A DNA stretch of 9,668 nt. Origin: SIG223 sp964442785. GTDB lineage: Bacteria; Bacillota_I; Bacilli_A; RFN20; DUOF01. Every line of letters begins with the position of its first letter. Position 1 is the first letter of the stretch. The position numbers were made by a program, and so were the translations under genes. Shown here one piece after another: positions 1-7,335 of the stretch. Location: assembly GCA_964442785.1 (NCBI GenBank), contig CAYTZW010000037.1:1-9668 (forward strand), read 5' to 3'. The notes beneath the pieces were generated by a model. That model saw only the letters and a program-made list of their open reading frames with translations, was not told where the DNA came from and ran no database searches.

Positions 1-6
1 TTTTTT

Positions 7-54
7 CCTCCCATAAATTACTTATAGTATATTCGCAAATTAACTTTTTGTAAA
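7..54 (-). promoter_or_regulatory. Promoter and Shine-Dalgarno site of a gene starting beyond the left edge
   Basis: Read on the minus strand there is a -35 TTTACA (54-49), a 17-nt spacer and a -10 TATACT (31-26). A Shine-Dalgarno-like GGGAGG (12-7) and six A residues lead to the window edge. Each box differs from the sigma-A consensus by one base. It follows the lepA terminator, so it should start a new transcription unit whose first codon lies just outside the window. In Bacillus the genes after lepA are hemN and the hrcA-grpE heat-shock operon. I see no CIRCE operator here, so an hrcA-type promoter is not supported. Confidence 0.6.
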
Positions 55-82
55 TACTTTTTAATACCTTCTTCATACAATC

Positions 83-110
83 AAAAAAAGACTTAATATC
101 TAATTAAGTC
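83..110 (-). terminator. Rho-independent terminator after lepA
   Basis: A perfect 8-bp stem (GACTTAAT 90-97 with ATTAAGTC 103-110) closes a 5-nt loop. On the minus strand it is followed by seven T residues (89-83). It begins two bases after the lepA stop codon and ends the fmt-lepA unit. Confidence 0.9.
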
Positions 111-111
111 C

Positions 112-1914
112 TTATTCATCATCACTTGAAAGAACTGCCATAAAAGCTTCTTGAGGAACTTCAACACTTCCAATCGCTTTCATTTTTTTCTTTCCTTCTT
201 TTTGTTTTTCCAACAATTTTTTCTTTCTTGTTATATCGCCACCATAGCATTTTGCTAAAACATCTTTTCGCATTGCTTTAATCGTCGACCTAGCAATTAT
301 TTTTCCATTTATAGCAGCTTGAACAGGAACTTCAAATTGTTGTCTTGGAATGATATTTTTCAATTTTTCACATATTTTAGAGCCACGGCTATAAGCAAAA
401 TCTTTATGAACAATAGTAGAAAAAGCATCAATAATTTCGCCATTTAACAAAATATCCATTTTTACTAATTTGCTAGATTTGTAATCAGATAAAACATAGT
501 CAAAAGAGGCATAACCTTTAGAGTAAGACTTTAATTTATCAAAAAAATCAAAAACAATTTCTGCTAAAGGAATTTCATATTTTAAAGACATTCTTGTATC
601 ATCAATATAACTTAAATCGGTATAAATTCCTCTTTTATTTTGACAAAGTTCCATAATTGAGCCAACATAATCACTAGGACACATAATTGAAGCACTGACA
701 TAAGGTTCTTCAATTCTATCTATTTTTGTTAAATCAGGTAAGTTACAAGGATTATCCAAATTTATCATTGAGCCGTCATTCATATAAACGTGATAAATAA
801 CTGAAGGAGAAGTTACAATTAAAGGAATACCATATTCTCTTTCTATTCTTTCTTGCACAACGTCCATATGAAGCAATCCTAAAAATCCACATCGAAAACC
901 AAATCCTAAGGCTTGAGAAGTTTCAGCTTCATAAACTAAACTAGAATCATTTAAAGATAGTTTTTCTAAAGCATCTTTTAATTCTTTATATTTGCTATTA
1001 TCAATCGGATAAAGACCAGAATAAACCATTGGATTTAATTGTCGATATCCTGGTAAAGCCTTATCACAAGGATTTAGGGCAGAAGTAATGGTATCTCCAA
1101 CTTTAACATCGGAAACATTTTTGATACTAGCACTTAACCAGCCTACATCTCCAGCTACTAATTGTTCTTTACGAACTTCATTAGGATTTTTAATACCTAC
1201 TTCAATAACCTCATAAACAGCTTTGGAGTTCATCATCAAAATTTTATCTCCTGCTTTTACCGTTCCGTCTTTAACTCTTAGAAAAACTACTACTCCTCGA
1301 TACGCATCATAATATGAATCAAATATTAAGGCTTTTAAAGGAGCATTATTATCGCCACTTGGAGCAGGAACATATTTGATAATGGCTTCTAAAACATCTT
1401 GAATATTCAATCCCGTTTTAGCACTAACTAAAGGAGCGTGTGAACATTCTAAACCAATATCATTTTCAATTTCTTTTTTTACTCTTTCAATATCTGCACT
1501 TGGTAAATCTATTTTATTAATAACAGGTATTATCTCTAAATTATTATCAATCGCCAAATAAACATTTGCTAGAGTTTGAGCTTCAACTCCTTGGGTAGCA
1601 TCAACAACAAGTAATGCTCCTTCACAGGCAGCAAGAGAACGAGAAACTTCATAAGTAAAATCAACGTGTCCTGGAGTATCAATTAGATTTAAAGTGTAAT
1701 CTATTCCGTCTAAAGCGTGATAGATAATTTGAACATTATTAAGTTTTATGGTAATGCCTCTTTCTCTTTCTAAATCTAAACTATCCAATAATTGAGATTT
1801 CATATTTCTTTGTTCTACCGTATTAGTAAATTCAATTAAACGATCCGCTAAAGTACTTTTCCCGTGGTCAATATGAGCTATAATCGAAAAGTTTCTAATT
1901 TTTGAAATATCCAT
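112..1914 (-). CDS. lepA: Elongation factor 4 (LepA), ribosome back-translocating GTPase
   Basis: EF4 is a ribosome-associated translational GTPase that acts on stalled or mis-translocated ribosomes and helps 30S biogenesis. In the 600-residue form preferred here all G motifs are intact: AHIDHGKST at 13-21, RGITI at 52-56, DTPGH at 79-83, NKID at 133-136 and SAK at 163-165. The EF-G-like domains follow, then the EF4-specific C-terminal domain with its Lys-rich stretch and the ending GSVEVPQEAF...SSDDE. The length matches the family. The frame stays open to an ATG at 1947, but that start overlaps the end of fmt and has no ribosome site. The ATG at 1914 sits 6 nt after AAAGGAG and gives the usual EF4 N-terminus, 13 nt after the fmt stop. 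lepA is probably co-transcribed with fmt and ends at the terminator at 83-110. Confidence 0.97.
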   Translation of the reverse strand: MDISKIRNFSIIAHIDHGKSTLADRLIEFTNTVEQRNMKSQLLDSLDLERERGITIKLNNVQIIYHALDGIDYTLNLIDTPGHVDFTYEVSRSLAACEGALLVVDATQGVEAQTLANVYLAIDNNLEIIPVINKIDLPSADIERVKKEIENDIGLECSHAPLVSAKTGLNIQDVLEAIIKYVPAPSGDNNAPLKALIFDSYYDAYRGVVVFLRVKDGTVKAGDKILMMNSKAVYEVIEVGIKNPNEVRKEQLVAGDVGWLSASIKNVSDVKVGDTITSALNPCDKALPGYRQLNPMVYSGLYPIDNSKYKELKDALEKLSLNDSSLVYEAETSQALGFGFRCGFLGLLHMDVVQERIEREYGIPLIVTSPSVIYHVYMNDGSMINLDNPCNLPDLTKIDRIEEPYVSASIMCPSDYVGSIMELCQNKRGIYTDLSYIDDTRMSLKYEIPLAEIVFDFFDKLKSYSKGYASFDYVLSDYKSSKLVKMDILLNGEIIDAFSTIVHKDFAYSRGSKICEKLKNIIPRQQFEVPVQAAINGKIIARSTIKAMRKDVLAKCYGGDITRKKKLLEKQKEGKKKMKAIGSVEVPQEAFMAVLSSDDE

Positions 1915-1920
1915 AGCATT

Positions 1921-1927
1921 CTCCTTT
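1921..1927 (-). promoter_or_regulatory. Shine-Dalgarno site fixing the lepA start at 1914
   Basis: The minus strand reads AAAGGAG here, directly after the fmt TAG stop (1930-1928) and 6 nt before ATG at 1914. It lies inside the longer open frame that begins at 1947. This argues that the 11 extra N-terminal residues of that longer frame are not translated. Confidence 0.85.
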
Positions 1928-2875
1928 CTAATCAAATTTTTTTCCAACTAAATTTTCTTTCATTCCATTTACAAAATCTTTATAAGACATTTTCTTTTTT
2001 CCTTGTAATTGAACTTCTTCCAAATGAATAAAGCCGTCTAAGGTTTTAACAATAAATCCATTTTTATCACATTTAACAATAACCCCTGGTTCGTACATTC
2101 CGTCAACTTTGATATCTAATAATTTTGACTTAAAGATTTTCAATTCTTTATCATCTAACATCGTATAAGTTGCAGGAGAAGAAGATAACCCACGAATATG
2201 ATTATGAATATCAAGGCTAGAACGATACCAATTAATTCTTTCTTCTTCTCTTTTGATATTATAAGCAAAAGTTACTTTCTCGTTATCTTGTTCTTCACCT
2301 TTTAAAGAAAAATCCAAATAAGAAGGTAAAGTTTGTAACAATAAATCACGACCTGCGATTTGAAGTTTTTTACTTAAATCATCATAAGTATCATTAATAT
2401 CAATAACTACTTCGGATTTTGAATACATTTTTCCAGCGTCCATTTCTTTAACCATTTCCATAATGGTAATTCCCGTTTTCTTATCGCCATTTAAAATACT
2501 TCTTTGAATAGGAGCACCACCTCGATATGCAGGAAGTAAAGAACCGTGAACATTAATACAACCATAAGGAGGAATATCTAAAACCTCTGTAGGTACAATT
2601 TGACCATAAGCACAAGTAATTATCAAATCAGGATTAATTTCTTTAAAGAAACTATAATCTTTACGAATATTTATAGGTTGATAAACATTAATACCATATT
2701 TTAAAGCCACTTTTTTCACAGGAGTAGCTTCAACTATTTTTTTTCTTCCTACTTCTTTATCAGGTTGTGAAATAACACCTACAACATTATAGCCATTATT
2801 AATTAAACCTTCTAAAATTGTAGTTGCAAATTCAGGTGTTCCCATAAATGCTATTCTAATTTTTTTTCTTTCCAT
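1928..2875 (-). CDS. fmt: Methionyl-tRNA formyltransferase
   Basis: Fmt transfers a formyl group from 10-formyltetrahydrofolate to Met-tRNA(fMet) in the cytosol, providing the bacterial initiator tRNA. The 315 residues match the family length. The N-terminal Rossmann-like domain opens with MGTPEFA at 11-17. The catalytic triad is visible as Asn108, His110 and Asp146, in the contexts INVHGSLLPAYRGGAPIQ and MDAG. The C-terminal OB-like tRNA-binding domain follows, with RGLSSSPATYT near 228-238. The start has GAGGTG 5 nt upstream. fmt is more often found beside def, priA and rsmB; here it sits between the gpr operon and lepA. Its own promoter lies upstream and lepA follows after 13 nt, so the two genes form a translation-related pair. 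Confidence 0.96.
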   Translation of the reverse strand: MERKKIRIAFMGTPEFATTILEGLINNGYNVVGVISQPDKEVGRKKIVEATPVKKVALKYGINVYQPINIRKDYSFFKEINPDLIITCAYGQIVPTEVLDIPPYGCINVHGSLLPAYRGGAPIQRSILNGDKKTGITIMEMVKEMDAGKMYSKSEVVIDINDTYDDLSKKLQIAGRDLLLQTLPSYLDFSLKGEEQDNEKVTFAYNIKREEERINWYRSSLDIHNHIRGLSSSPATYTMLDDKELKIFKSKLLDIKVDGMYEPGVIVKCDKNGFIVKTLDGFIHLEEVQLQGKKKMSYKDFVNGMKENLVGKKFD

Positions 2876-2898
2876 ATGTTCACCTCAAATTAATTTTA

Positions 2899-2927
2899 AT
2901 TATACTAATATTTATTAGTAAAATCTA
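2899..2927 (-). promoter_or_regulatory. Promoter of fmt-lepA
   Basis: There is a consensus -10 TATAAT at 2904-2899. The best -35 at 17-nt spacing is a weak TAGATT (2927-2922; 3 of 6 consensus bases). The site lies between the upstream terminator and the fmt Shine-Dalgarno site. A weak -35 together with an inverted repeat over the spacer would suit a controlled promoter, but this is inference. Confidence 0.55.
2903..2920. promoter_or_regulatory. Inverted repeat overlapping the fmt -10 box (possible operator)
   Basis: TACTAATA (2903-2910) and TATTAGTA (2913-2920) form a perfect 8-bp inverted repeat with a 2-nt centre. It fills the space between the -35 and -10 boxes, where a repressor would block polymerase. 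Palindromes made mostly of A and T arise easily in such AT-rich DNA, so this is only a candidate. Confidence 0.3.
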
Positions 2928-2945
2928 TATTTTTCTATTGAATTG

Positions 2946-2978
2946 AAAAAGAAAAAATCCATATTTGCTATGGATTTT
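2946..2978 (-). terminator. Rho-independent terminator of the comEA-to-ORF100 operon
   Basis: A 10-bp stem (2954-2963 with 2969-2978, core TCCATA/TATGGA) closes a 5-nt loop and is followed on the minus strand by TTCTTTTTC. The stop codon of the 100-residue ORF (2979-2977) lies in the first arm. It separates that operon from fmt-lepA. Confidence 0.8.
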
Positions 2979-3279
2979 ATCCTACAATCATTTGAATTAC
3001 TTTGATAATCATATCAACTCCATAATTAGCACCTTCAACAATAAAAGAGCCAATATTATAGGTTATATTGGAAATTCCATTTCCCTGATAAGAAACAATC
3101 GGGTCTTCTAAACCATACCCGTCATTGATTACAACACCACTACTAACATCATTTTCAAAATCATTTATAATAGCATTCATTTCTTCTTGTTTAGTATCAT
3201 TATTTCCTGTGGAAATTAAAGAAACGCAAACAAGCAACAATAAGGCTACTATTAAAGAATCAAAGACAAATCTAGACAT
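2977..3279 (-). CDS. Small membrane-anchored protein of unknown function in the spoIIP/yqxA position
   Basis: I do not recognise this 100-residue protein. It has one N-terminal hydrophobic segment (about 5-23, VFDSLIVALLLLVCVSLIS) with no lipobox. A polar stretch follows (25-70, with GYGLEDP at 54-60), then a mildly hydrophobic, possibly amphipathic C-terminus (76-100). It is probably membrane-anchored with most of the chain outside the cytoplasm. AAAGGAG stands 9 nt before the ATG, and the gene ends in a terminator, so it looks real. It lies 54 nt after gpr. In Bacillus this slot holds spoIIP and yqxA. It is far too short for SpoIIP and has no amidase motif. Its size and layout resemble YqxA (DUF3679), but I cannot demonstrate homology. 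Confidence 0.72.
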   Translation of the reverse strand: MSRFVFDSLIVALLLLVCVSLISTGNNDTKQEEMNAIINDFENDVSSGVVINDGYGLEDPIVSYQGNGISNITYNIGSFIVEGANYGVDMIIKVIQMIVG

Positions 3280-3333
3280 TTTTTCTCTCCTTTGCTACCA
3301 TTTTATTCTTTCAAAAAGAAAAATATTGTCGTT

Positions 3334-4236
3334 TTATAGTTTTTTTATTTCATTATGTAAAACTTTATTAATTCCCGAAGCAATTATTGTCGATAAATAC
3401 ATAATATCTTGGTCAATTTCTTTAGGAGTAACTACCATATTGTATTTTTCTTCTTGTGTCAAATTTTTTAAAACCTCTTTTCTTTCATAAGGATTTAAAA
3501 TGGCAGTTCCCTTTTTTTCAACCGAAGATAAAGTTTCATTAACTAAATTGATAATATCTACCACGGTAGCTACTCCTATGGCTACTATAGGTATATTTAA
3601 AGTAGCTTTCGTTAAAGCTTTTCGATTATTTCCAACACCACTTCCTGGTCTAATTCCACTATCAGTTATTTGAATAACTCGATTTATTCGATGAATACTT
3701 TTAGAACATAAAGAATCAATCGCAATTACTAAATCAGGTTTTGTTTCTTTAATAACCCCTTTAATAATAGAATATGTTTCTAATCCTGTTTGTCCCATTA
3801 CTCCAGGAGAAATCATTGATACTCTACCTATTCCTTCTTTAAGAGCTTCCCTTTCATATTCGTACAAATGATTTGTTACCACTACTCCCTTACAAGTTTC
3901 AGGGCCTAAGGCATCAGCAGTTACATTTTCATTTCCAAGTCCAACGACCAAAACGTGAAAATCTTTTTTTAAATGATATTTTTTCAAAATCGAATGTAAA
4001 GAATTTGCTAATAAATCCGATATTTGTTCTCGATGCTTATAATCTTCGATTTCATTGATATCAATACTAATATAATCTCCTATTTCTTTTCCAATATCTT
4101 TATTGTATTTCAAAATTTGAACTTTACTTACAGAAACATCATCATATTTACTTTTCGTAAAAGAATAGTATTCATTACTTGTTTCTTTTTCAATTATTTC
4201 GTCCGCTAAATCAGTATTAAAAAAATAGTATTTCAT
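3334..4236 (-). CDS. gpr: Germination protease (GPR endopeptidase, peptidase family A25)
   Basis: GPR cleaves the small acid-soluble proteins that coat spore DNA, releasing amino acids during germination. The 300-residue product keeps the family blocks: NTDLADE near the N-terminus, VVGLGNENVTADALGP, SPGVMGQTGLET, AIDSLCSKSIHRIN, IQITDSGIRPGSGVGNNRK, and VVTPKEID at the C-terminus. The presumed aspartic catalytic residues are Asp108 (DALGP) and Asp174 (IDSL). They are 66 residues apart, as are Asp127 and Asp193 of the Bacillus megaterium enzyme. The open frame reaches a GTG at 4245, but that GTG is inside the ribosome site; ATG at 4236 is the better start. Only about six residues then precede TDLA, so the propeptide is short. 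It is the fifth gene of the comEA operon, 17 nt after the SWIM-like gene. Confidence 0.95.
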   Translation of the reverse strand: MKYYFFNTDLADEIIEKETSNEYYSFTKSKYDDVSVSKVQILKYNKDIGKEIGDYISIDINEIEDYKHREQISDLLANSLHSILKKYHLKKDFHVLVVGLGNENVTADALGPETCKGVVVTNHLYEYEREALKEGIGRVSMISPGVMGQTGLETYSIIKGVIKETKPDLVIAIDSLCSKSIHRINRVIQITDSGIRPGSGVGNNRKALTKATLNIPIVAIGVATVVDIINLVNETLSSVEKKGTAILNPYERKEVLKNLTQEEKYNMVVTPKEIDQDIMYLSTIIASGINKVLHNEIKKL

Positions 4237-4240
4237 CAAT

Positions 4241-4247
4241 CTCACCT
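4241..4247 (-). promoter_or_regulatory. Shine-Dalgarno site fixing the gpr start at 4236
   Basis: The minus strand reads AGGTGAG here, four nt before ATG at 4236. The in-frame GTG at 4245-4243 lies inside this motif and would have no ribosome site of its own, so it is unlikely to be the start. Confidence 0.8.
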
Positions 4248-4253
4248 AATTCA

Positions 4254-4577
4254 TTATTGACTAATACTATTCTTTTTATTCTTTAATAATTCTTCTAATT
4301 TTTTCTTAGGGTCATCATTTATTAAATATAATAAACACGCTACGATTTCTTTACAAATATCTTGTTGAAAACAAGGACATTTTATGTTCTCAATATTTTC
4401 CAACTCATCAATAGAAAAAGAAACATTTTTATTATCAACTTTAAATTTATAAAACGTTAAAGTTCCTTTTTTTAAAGCACTTATTTTCTTTACTTTCCCA
4501 AAATTATATAAATCAGAACCTTTTAAATAATTATTATAATTACTCACAATTTTCTTTATTTTTTCTTCACTTATCAT
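4254..4577 (-). CDS. Small SWIM-type zinc-finger-like protein
   Basis: This 107-residue protein resembles the small bacterial SWIM-domain proteins: an N-terminal part of the type Y..G.V..I...KKG.L.F.K.KV..K.V.FSI, then a cysteine cluster. The SWIM pattern is CxC...CxH. Here it reads Cys67-Pro-Cys69, Cys75-Lys-Glu77, then IVACLLYL, where canonical members have C-K-H-I-V-A. Glu therefore replaces the zinc-binding His, and an extra Cys81 follows that might act as the fourth ligand. SWIM domains are linked with DNA or protein binding; no precise role can be given. The gene overlaps the end of holA by 11 bp, has AAGGGAG 6 nt before its ATG and leads directly into gpr, so it is translated within the operon. 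It occupies the place where Bacillus has rpsT. Confidence 0.78.
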   Translation of the reverse strand: MISEEKIKKIVSNYNNYLKGSDLYNFGKVKKISALKKGTLTFYKFKVDNKNVSFSIDELENIENIKCPCFQQDICKEIVACLLYLINDDPKKKLEELLKNKKNSISQ

Positions 4578-5535
4578 AATCGACTCCCTTTTTTAAAATA
4601 AACATTTCAAAACCATTGTCTTTATCAATTTTACTTGACTTAATATCTAAATCAAGATTAGCTAAATCGACTAAAGATTTTAATAAATCATCAGGTTCAT
4701 AATTATAGGATTTCTTAAGAGCGATTTCTGCTCGATAAGGGTGAACATTAAGTTTAGTAGCAATCGAAGAAGCACTATATCCTTCATCTTTCAAATAACA
4801 AACTTGATACATAAACCTTAATTGTCCTGCCACTAAACTAATCATTGTAACGGGGTCAACGTTATTAATTCTTAAGTCTTTAAATACTTTTAAAGCTTTA
4901 TTTTTATTATTAGAAATAATAGCGTCTGTTAATTCAAAAACATTTTCTTCAATTTTCGCTGGAGTTAAATTAATAATGTCATCTTTACTAATTCTATCTG
5001 AGTAACTTTTTAATTTCTTTATTTCATTAGCAATCAAAGTATAATCTTCAGGAACTCGAAGAATAAATTCTTGCAAGGCTTCATTATCAATTTTAATTTC
5101 TTCACTTGTAAACATTTTTCTAACATATTCAGTCGCTTGTTTCTTATCAGGTCCTTCGATATTTTCTACTTTCATTACTTTTTTTAAACTCTTAGTACTT
5201 TCTTTTCTTTCATCTAATTTAGGATTAACAATAATTATTAAAGTTGAAAAAGAAACTGGATTATTAAGGTAATTAATAAGCAAAGAAAGGTCATTATTCA
5301 AATCACTTTTACTTTTTTTGTCCATTAAAAAAGCAGGATTTTTTAAAACAACTACTTTATGTTCACTTCCAAAAGGAAAAGTATTCAATTCCGTAACAAT
5401 ATCATCAATTCCGACAAAATCACAATCCAAAAAATTTAGATTAAATTCATCTTTAACAGGAAGCAAAGAATTAATAATTTCATTCATTCTTTTTTCCAAA
5501 AAAACAGTTTGATTACCAACTAATAAATAATTCAT
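4567..5535 (-). CDS. holA: DNA polymerase III delta subunit (clamp loader)
   Basis: HolA (YqeN in Bacillus) is the clamp-loader wrench that opens the beta sliding clamp, working with DnaX and HolB at the replication fork. The 322 residues fit the family. An N-terminal AAA+-like domain without an ATP site (YLLVGNQTVFLEKRMNEI at 3-20, PFGSEHKVVVLKNPAF at 74-89) is followed by the linker domain (VPEDYTLIANEIKKLKSY near 163-180). The C-terminal collar contains NNVDPVTMISLVAGQLRFMYQ and LNVHPYRAEIALKKS. No Walker motif is visible, as expected for delta. It begins 24 nt after comEC, with GGTGA before the ATG, and ends at TGA inside the next gene. The position next to comEC is the usual Bacillota arrangement. 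Confidence 0.94.
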   Translation of the reverse strand: MNYLLVGNQTVFLEKRMNEIINSLLPVKDEFNLNFLDCDFVGIDDIVTELNTFPFGSEHKVVVLKNPAFLMDKKSKSDLNNDLSLLINYLNNPVSFSTLIIIVNPKLDERKESTKSLKKVMKVENIEGPDKKQATEYVRKMFTSEEIKIDNEALQEFILRVPEDYTLIANEIKKLKSYSDRISKDDIINLTPAKIEENVFELTDAIISNNKNKALKVFKDLRINNVDPVTMISLVAGQLRFMYQVCYLKDEGYSASSIATKLNVHPYRAEIALKKSYNYEPDDLLKSLVDLANLDLDIKSSKIDKDNGFEMFILKKGVDYDK

Positions 5536-5559
5536 ATAATCACCGCTTTTAATTATAGC

Positions 5560-7335
5560 TTACAAAGAAAGGAAATGCACTTTTTTTCTTTTAGAAAAAG
5601 TAATTTTCATACTTTTACAATAATATTGAAAAGTAATATTTCCATTTTCAAAAGTCGTGTATATTTGACTATTTACTACTTTTAATCGATTAATAACTTC
5701 ATTATGTGGGTGTCCATAATTGTTATACCCATAACTAATAATGGATACTTTAGGTTTATAATGATTTAAAAAAGAAAACGAAGAAGAATATTTTGAACCG
5801 TGATGAGCCACTTTTAAAACATCAATTTTTAAAAAAGGATAATTTTGTAAAATATCTTCTTCCACAATACTAGAAATATCCCCTGTTAAAAGAAAATATA
5901 TTCCTGAAAATTTACCATATAAAACGACACTATTATCATTGTCATTATCATAAATATTAGTATTCAAATTATCAAAGCAAAAAGAGAAAAAACAAACCGT
6001 AGAAACATCTTCTTTAACTTCTTCTATTTCAAGCAATTTTTCCAAATTATCTAACGCTCCAATATGGTCATAATCATTATGACTTTTAACAAAAACTTTT
6101 ATTTTTTTAATACCTTTCTTTTCTAAAAAAGGAAAAATAATTTTACTAGCAATATCAAAATTTTTATTACCACCACAATCAACCATATATGCATACTTAC
6201 TATACATAGAAGAAAAAATGATACAATCGCCTTGATAGACATTCAAAAAAGTAACTTGATAAGGATTTTGAAGATATGGTTTTATCATTAAAATTCCAAT
6301 GATAACTAAACAAGAAAATCCTTTTTGATAAATCTTTTTCCTTATTTTACCTTCTAAACTTAAAATAAAAAGAAATAAGAGAAAATAATATAAAACAACT
6401 AAAAACTTATCAAATGAAAGAAAAAAGAAAAAAGATGTTTTACCTAAAAGAATGCTTAATTTTTCTAAAGCATAAAAATAATAATAAAAAACACTTTCTA
6501 AAAAAGGAAAAATTAATAAAACAAAACAAAATCCAATCGCTATTAAATAAGGAGTTGTTAAAAGATAAGAATACAAAGGAGTAAAAATATTAATATAACC
6601 ATTTAGAAAGCAAGAAATAGGAACACTTACCAAAAAAGAAAAAAATGACAATTTAAAAGATGATAATTTCACAAAATCCTTAATGACAAGAAGAAAAAAA
6701 GTCAAAGTAAAACTATAAATATAACTATATGTTAAAATACTATAAGGAAACAAAAAGGTAACTAGAAAAAAAGAGATAAAAAAGATATCTAACGAATTAA
6801 AATATTTTTTCCAACAATTATTATTAAGAAAACTTAGCAACAACATAATAAAAGCTCGCAACGCACTTACTGAAAAACCTAAAATTGCTAAGTAAAAAAA
6901 CAAAAAAGAAAAAACGATTATATTACTTATTATTTCATCAAGAAAATGATTAATGACCTTAATCAAAAAATTGTATATTAGATTAAAATGCAAACCTGAA
7001 ATCGCTATTAAATAAGTAATTCCTAATTTTAAACTTGCTTGGTACAAAGAATGATTTTTATCATTTAGCAAAAACATATTAACATAAGGTTTTACCCTAT
7101 TATTAAGATAGGAAAAAGATAAATCAATCTTAAAAGGAGTAAAATTACAAAAAGGAATTAAATAAAAAAAGAAAGAAAACAAGAAAAACAACAAAGCATA
7201 TTTATAATGAAACCTAATGATTACAAAGAGAAAAAAACAAACTAATAAAACAATCACAAAAAGACTATGCTTTAGTTTTAATAAAGTTATCAAAGCCAAA
7301 AGAATAGAAAAAGAAAACAAATAAAAAGTTTTCAT
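5560..7335 (-). CDS. comEC: ComEC/Rec2-family DNA uptake channel, short form
   Basis: ComEC forms the membrane channel that carries single-stranded DNA into competent cells; the fused metallo-beta-lactamase-like domain is thought to degrade or process the strand. The 591-residue protein has N-terminal hydrophobic segments (about 3-60), the competence core with ITYLIAISGLHFNL (106-119) and ALRAFIM (158-164), and several more membrane segments up to about 352. The C-terminal MBL domain follows: DCGG 386-389, SHNDYDHIG 418-426, TGD 484-486, AHHGS 510-514 and YGHPH 540-544, so all metal-binding motifs are kept. It is clearly shorter than the 776-residue Bacillus protein. Only about 50 residues lie between the first hydrophobic block and AISGLH, leaving no room for the usual OB-fold domain. 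The ATG overlaps the comEA TGA, which implies coupled translation. Confidence 0.95.
   Translation of the reverse strand: MKTFYLFSFSILLALITLLKLKHSLFVIVLLVCFFLFVIIRFHYKYALLFFLFSFFFYLIPFCNFTPFKIDLSFSYLNNRVKPYVNMFLLNDKNHSLYQASLKLGITYLIAISGLHFNLIYNFLIKVINHFLDEIISNIIVFSFLFFYLAILGFSVSALRAFIMLLLSFLNNNCWKKYFNSLDIFFISFFLVTFLFPYSILTYSYIYSFTLTFFLLVIKDFVKLSSFKLSFFSFLVSVPISCFLNGYINIFTPLYSYLLTTPYLIAIGFCFVLLIFPFLESVFYYYFYALEKLSILLGKTSFFFFLSFDKFLVVLYYFLLFLFILSLEGKIRKKIYQKGFSCLVIIGILMIKPYLQNPYQVTFLNVYQGDCIIFSSMYSKYAYMVDCGGNKNFDIASKIIFPFLEKKGIKKIKVFVKSHNDYDHIGALDNLEKLLEIEEVKEDVSTVCFFSFCFDNLNTNIYDNDNDNSVVLYGKFSGIYFLLTGDISSIVEEDILQNYPFLKIDVLKVAHHGSKYSSSFSFLNHYKPKVSIISYGYNNYGHPHNEVINRLKVVNSQIYTTFENGNITFQYYCKSMKITFSKRKKVHFLSL

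Noticed and set aside
1915..1947. Longer lepA reading from ATG at 1947, overlapping fmt by 20 bp
   Set aside because: It has no ribosome site and adds 11 residues unlike EF4 N-termini; ATG at 1914 has AAAGGAG 6 nt upstream.
2977..3279. Truncated SpoIIP
   Set aside because: Only 100 residues, with no amidase motif; its own ribosome site and terminator suggest an intact small gene.
3280..3333. Terminator between gpr and the 100-residue ORF
   Set aside because: The only hairpin is a six-pair, mostly A-T stem (TTCTTT/AAAGAA) without a following T-run, so the operon probably continues.
3125..3490. Plus-strand open frame of 121 codons
   Set aside because: It runs antisense across the 100-residue ORF and the end of gpr, is rich in Ser/Phe/Ile as expected of a shadow, and has no ribosome site or recognisable motif.
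4237..4245. GTG start for gpr at 4245
   Set aside because: The GTG is part of the Shine-Dalgarno sequence AGGTGAG that serves ATG at 4236.
4567..7335. Genetic code 4 (TGA as Trp, as in Mycoplasma)
   Set aside because: holA and comEA end at TGA at the expected family length, and Trp residues such as the one in LepA use TGG.
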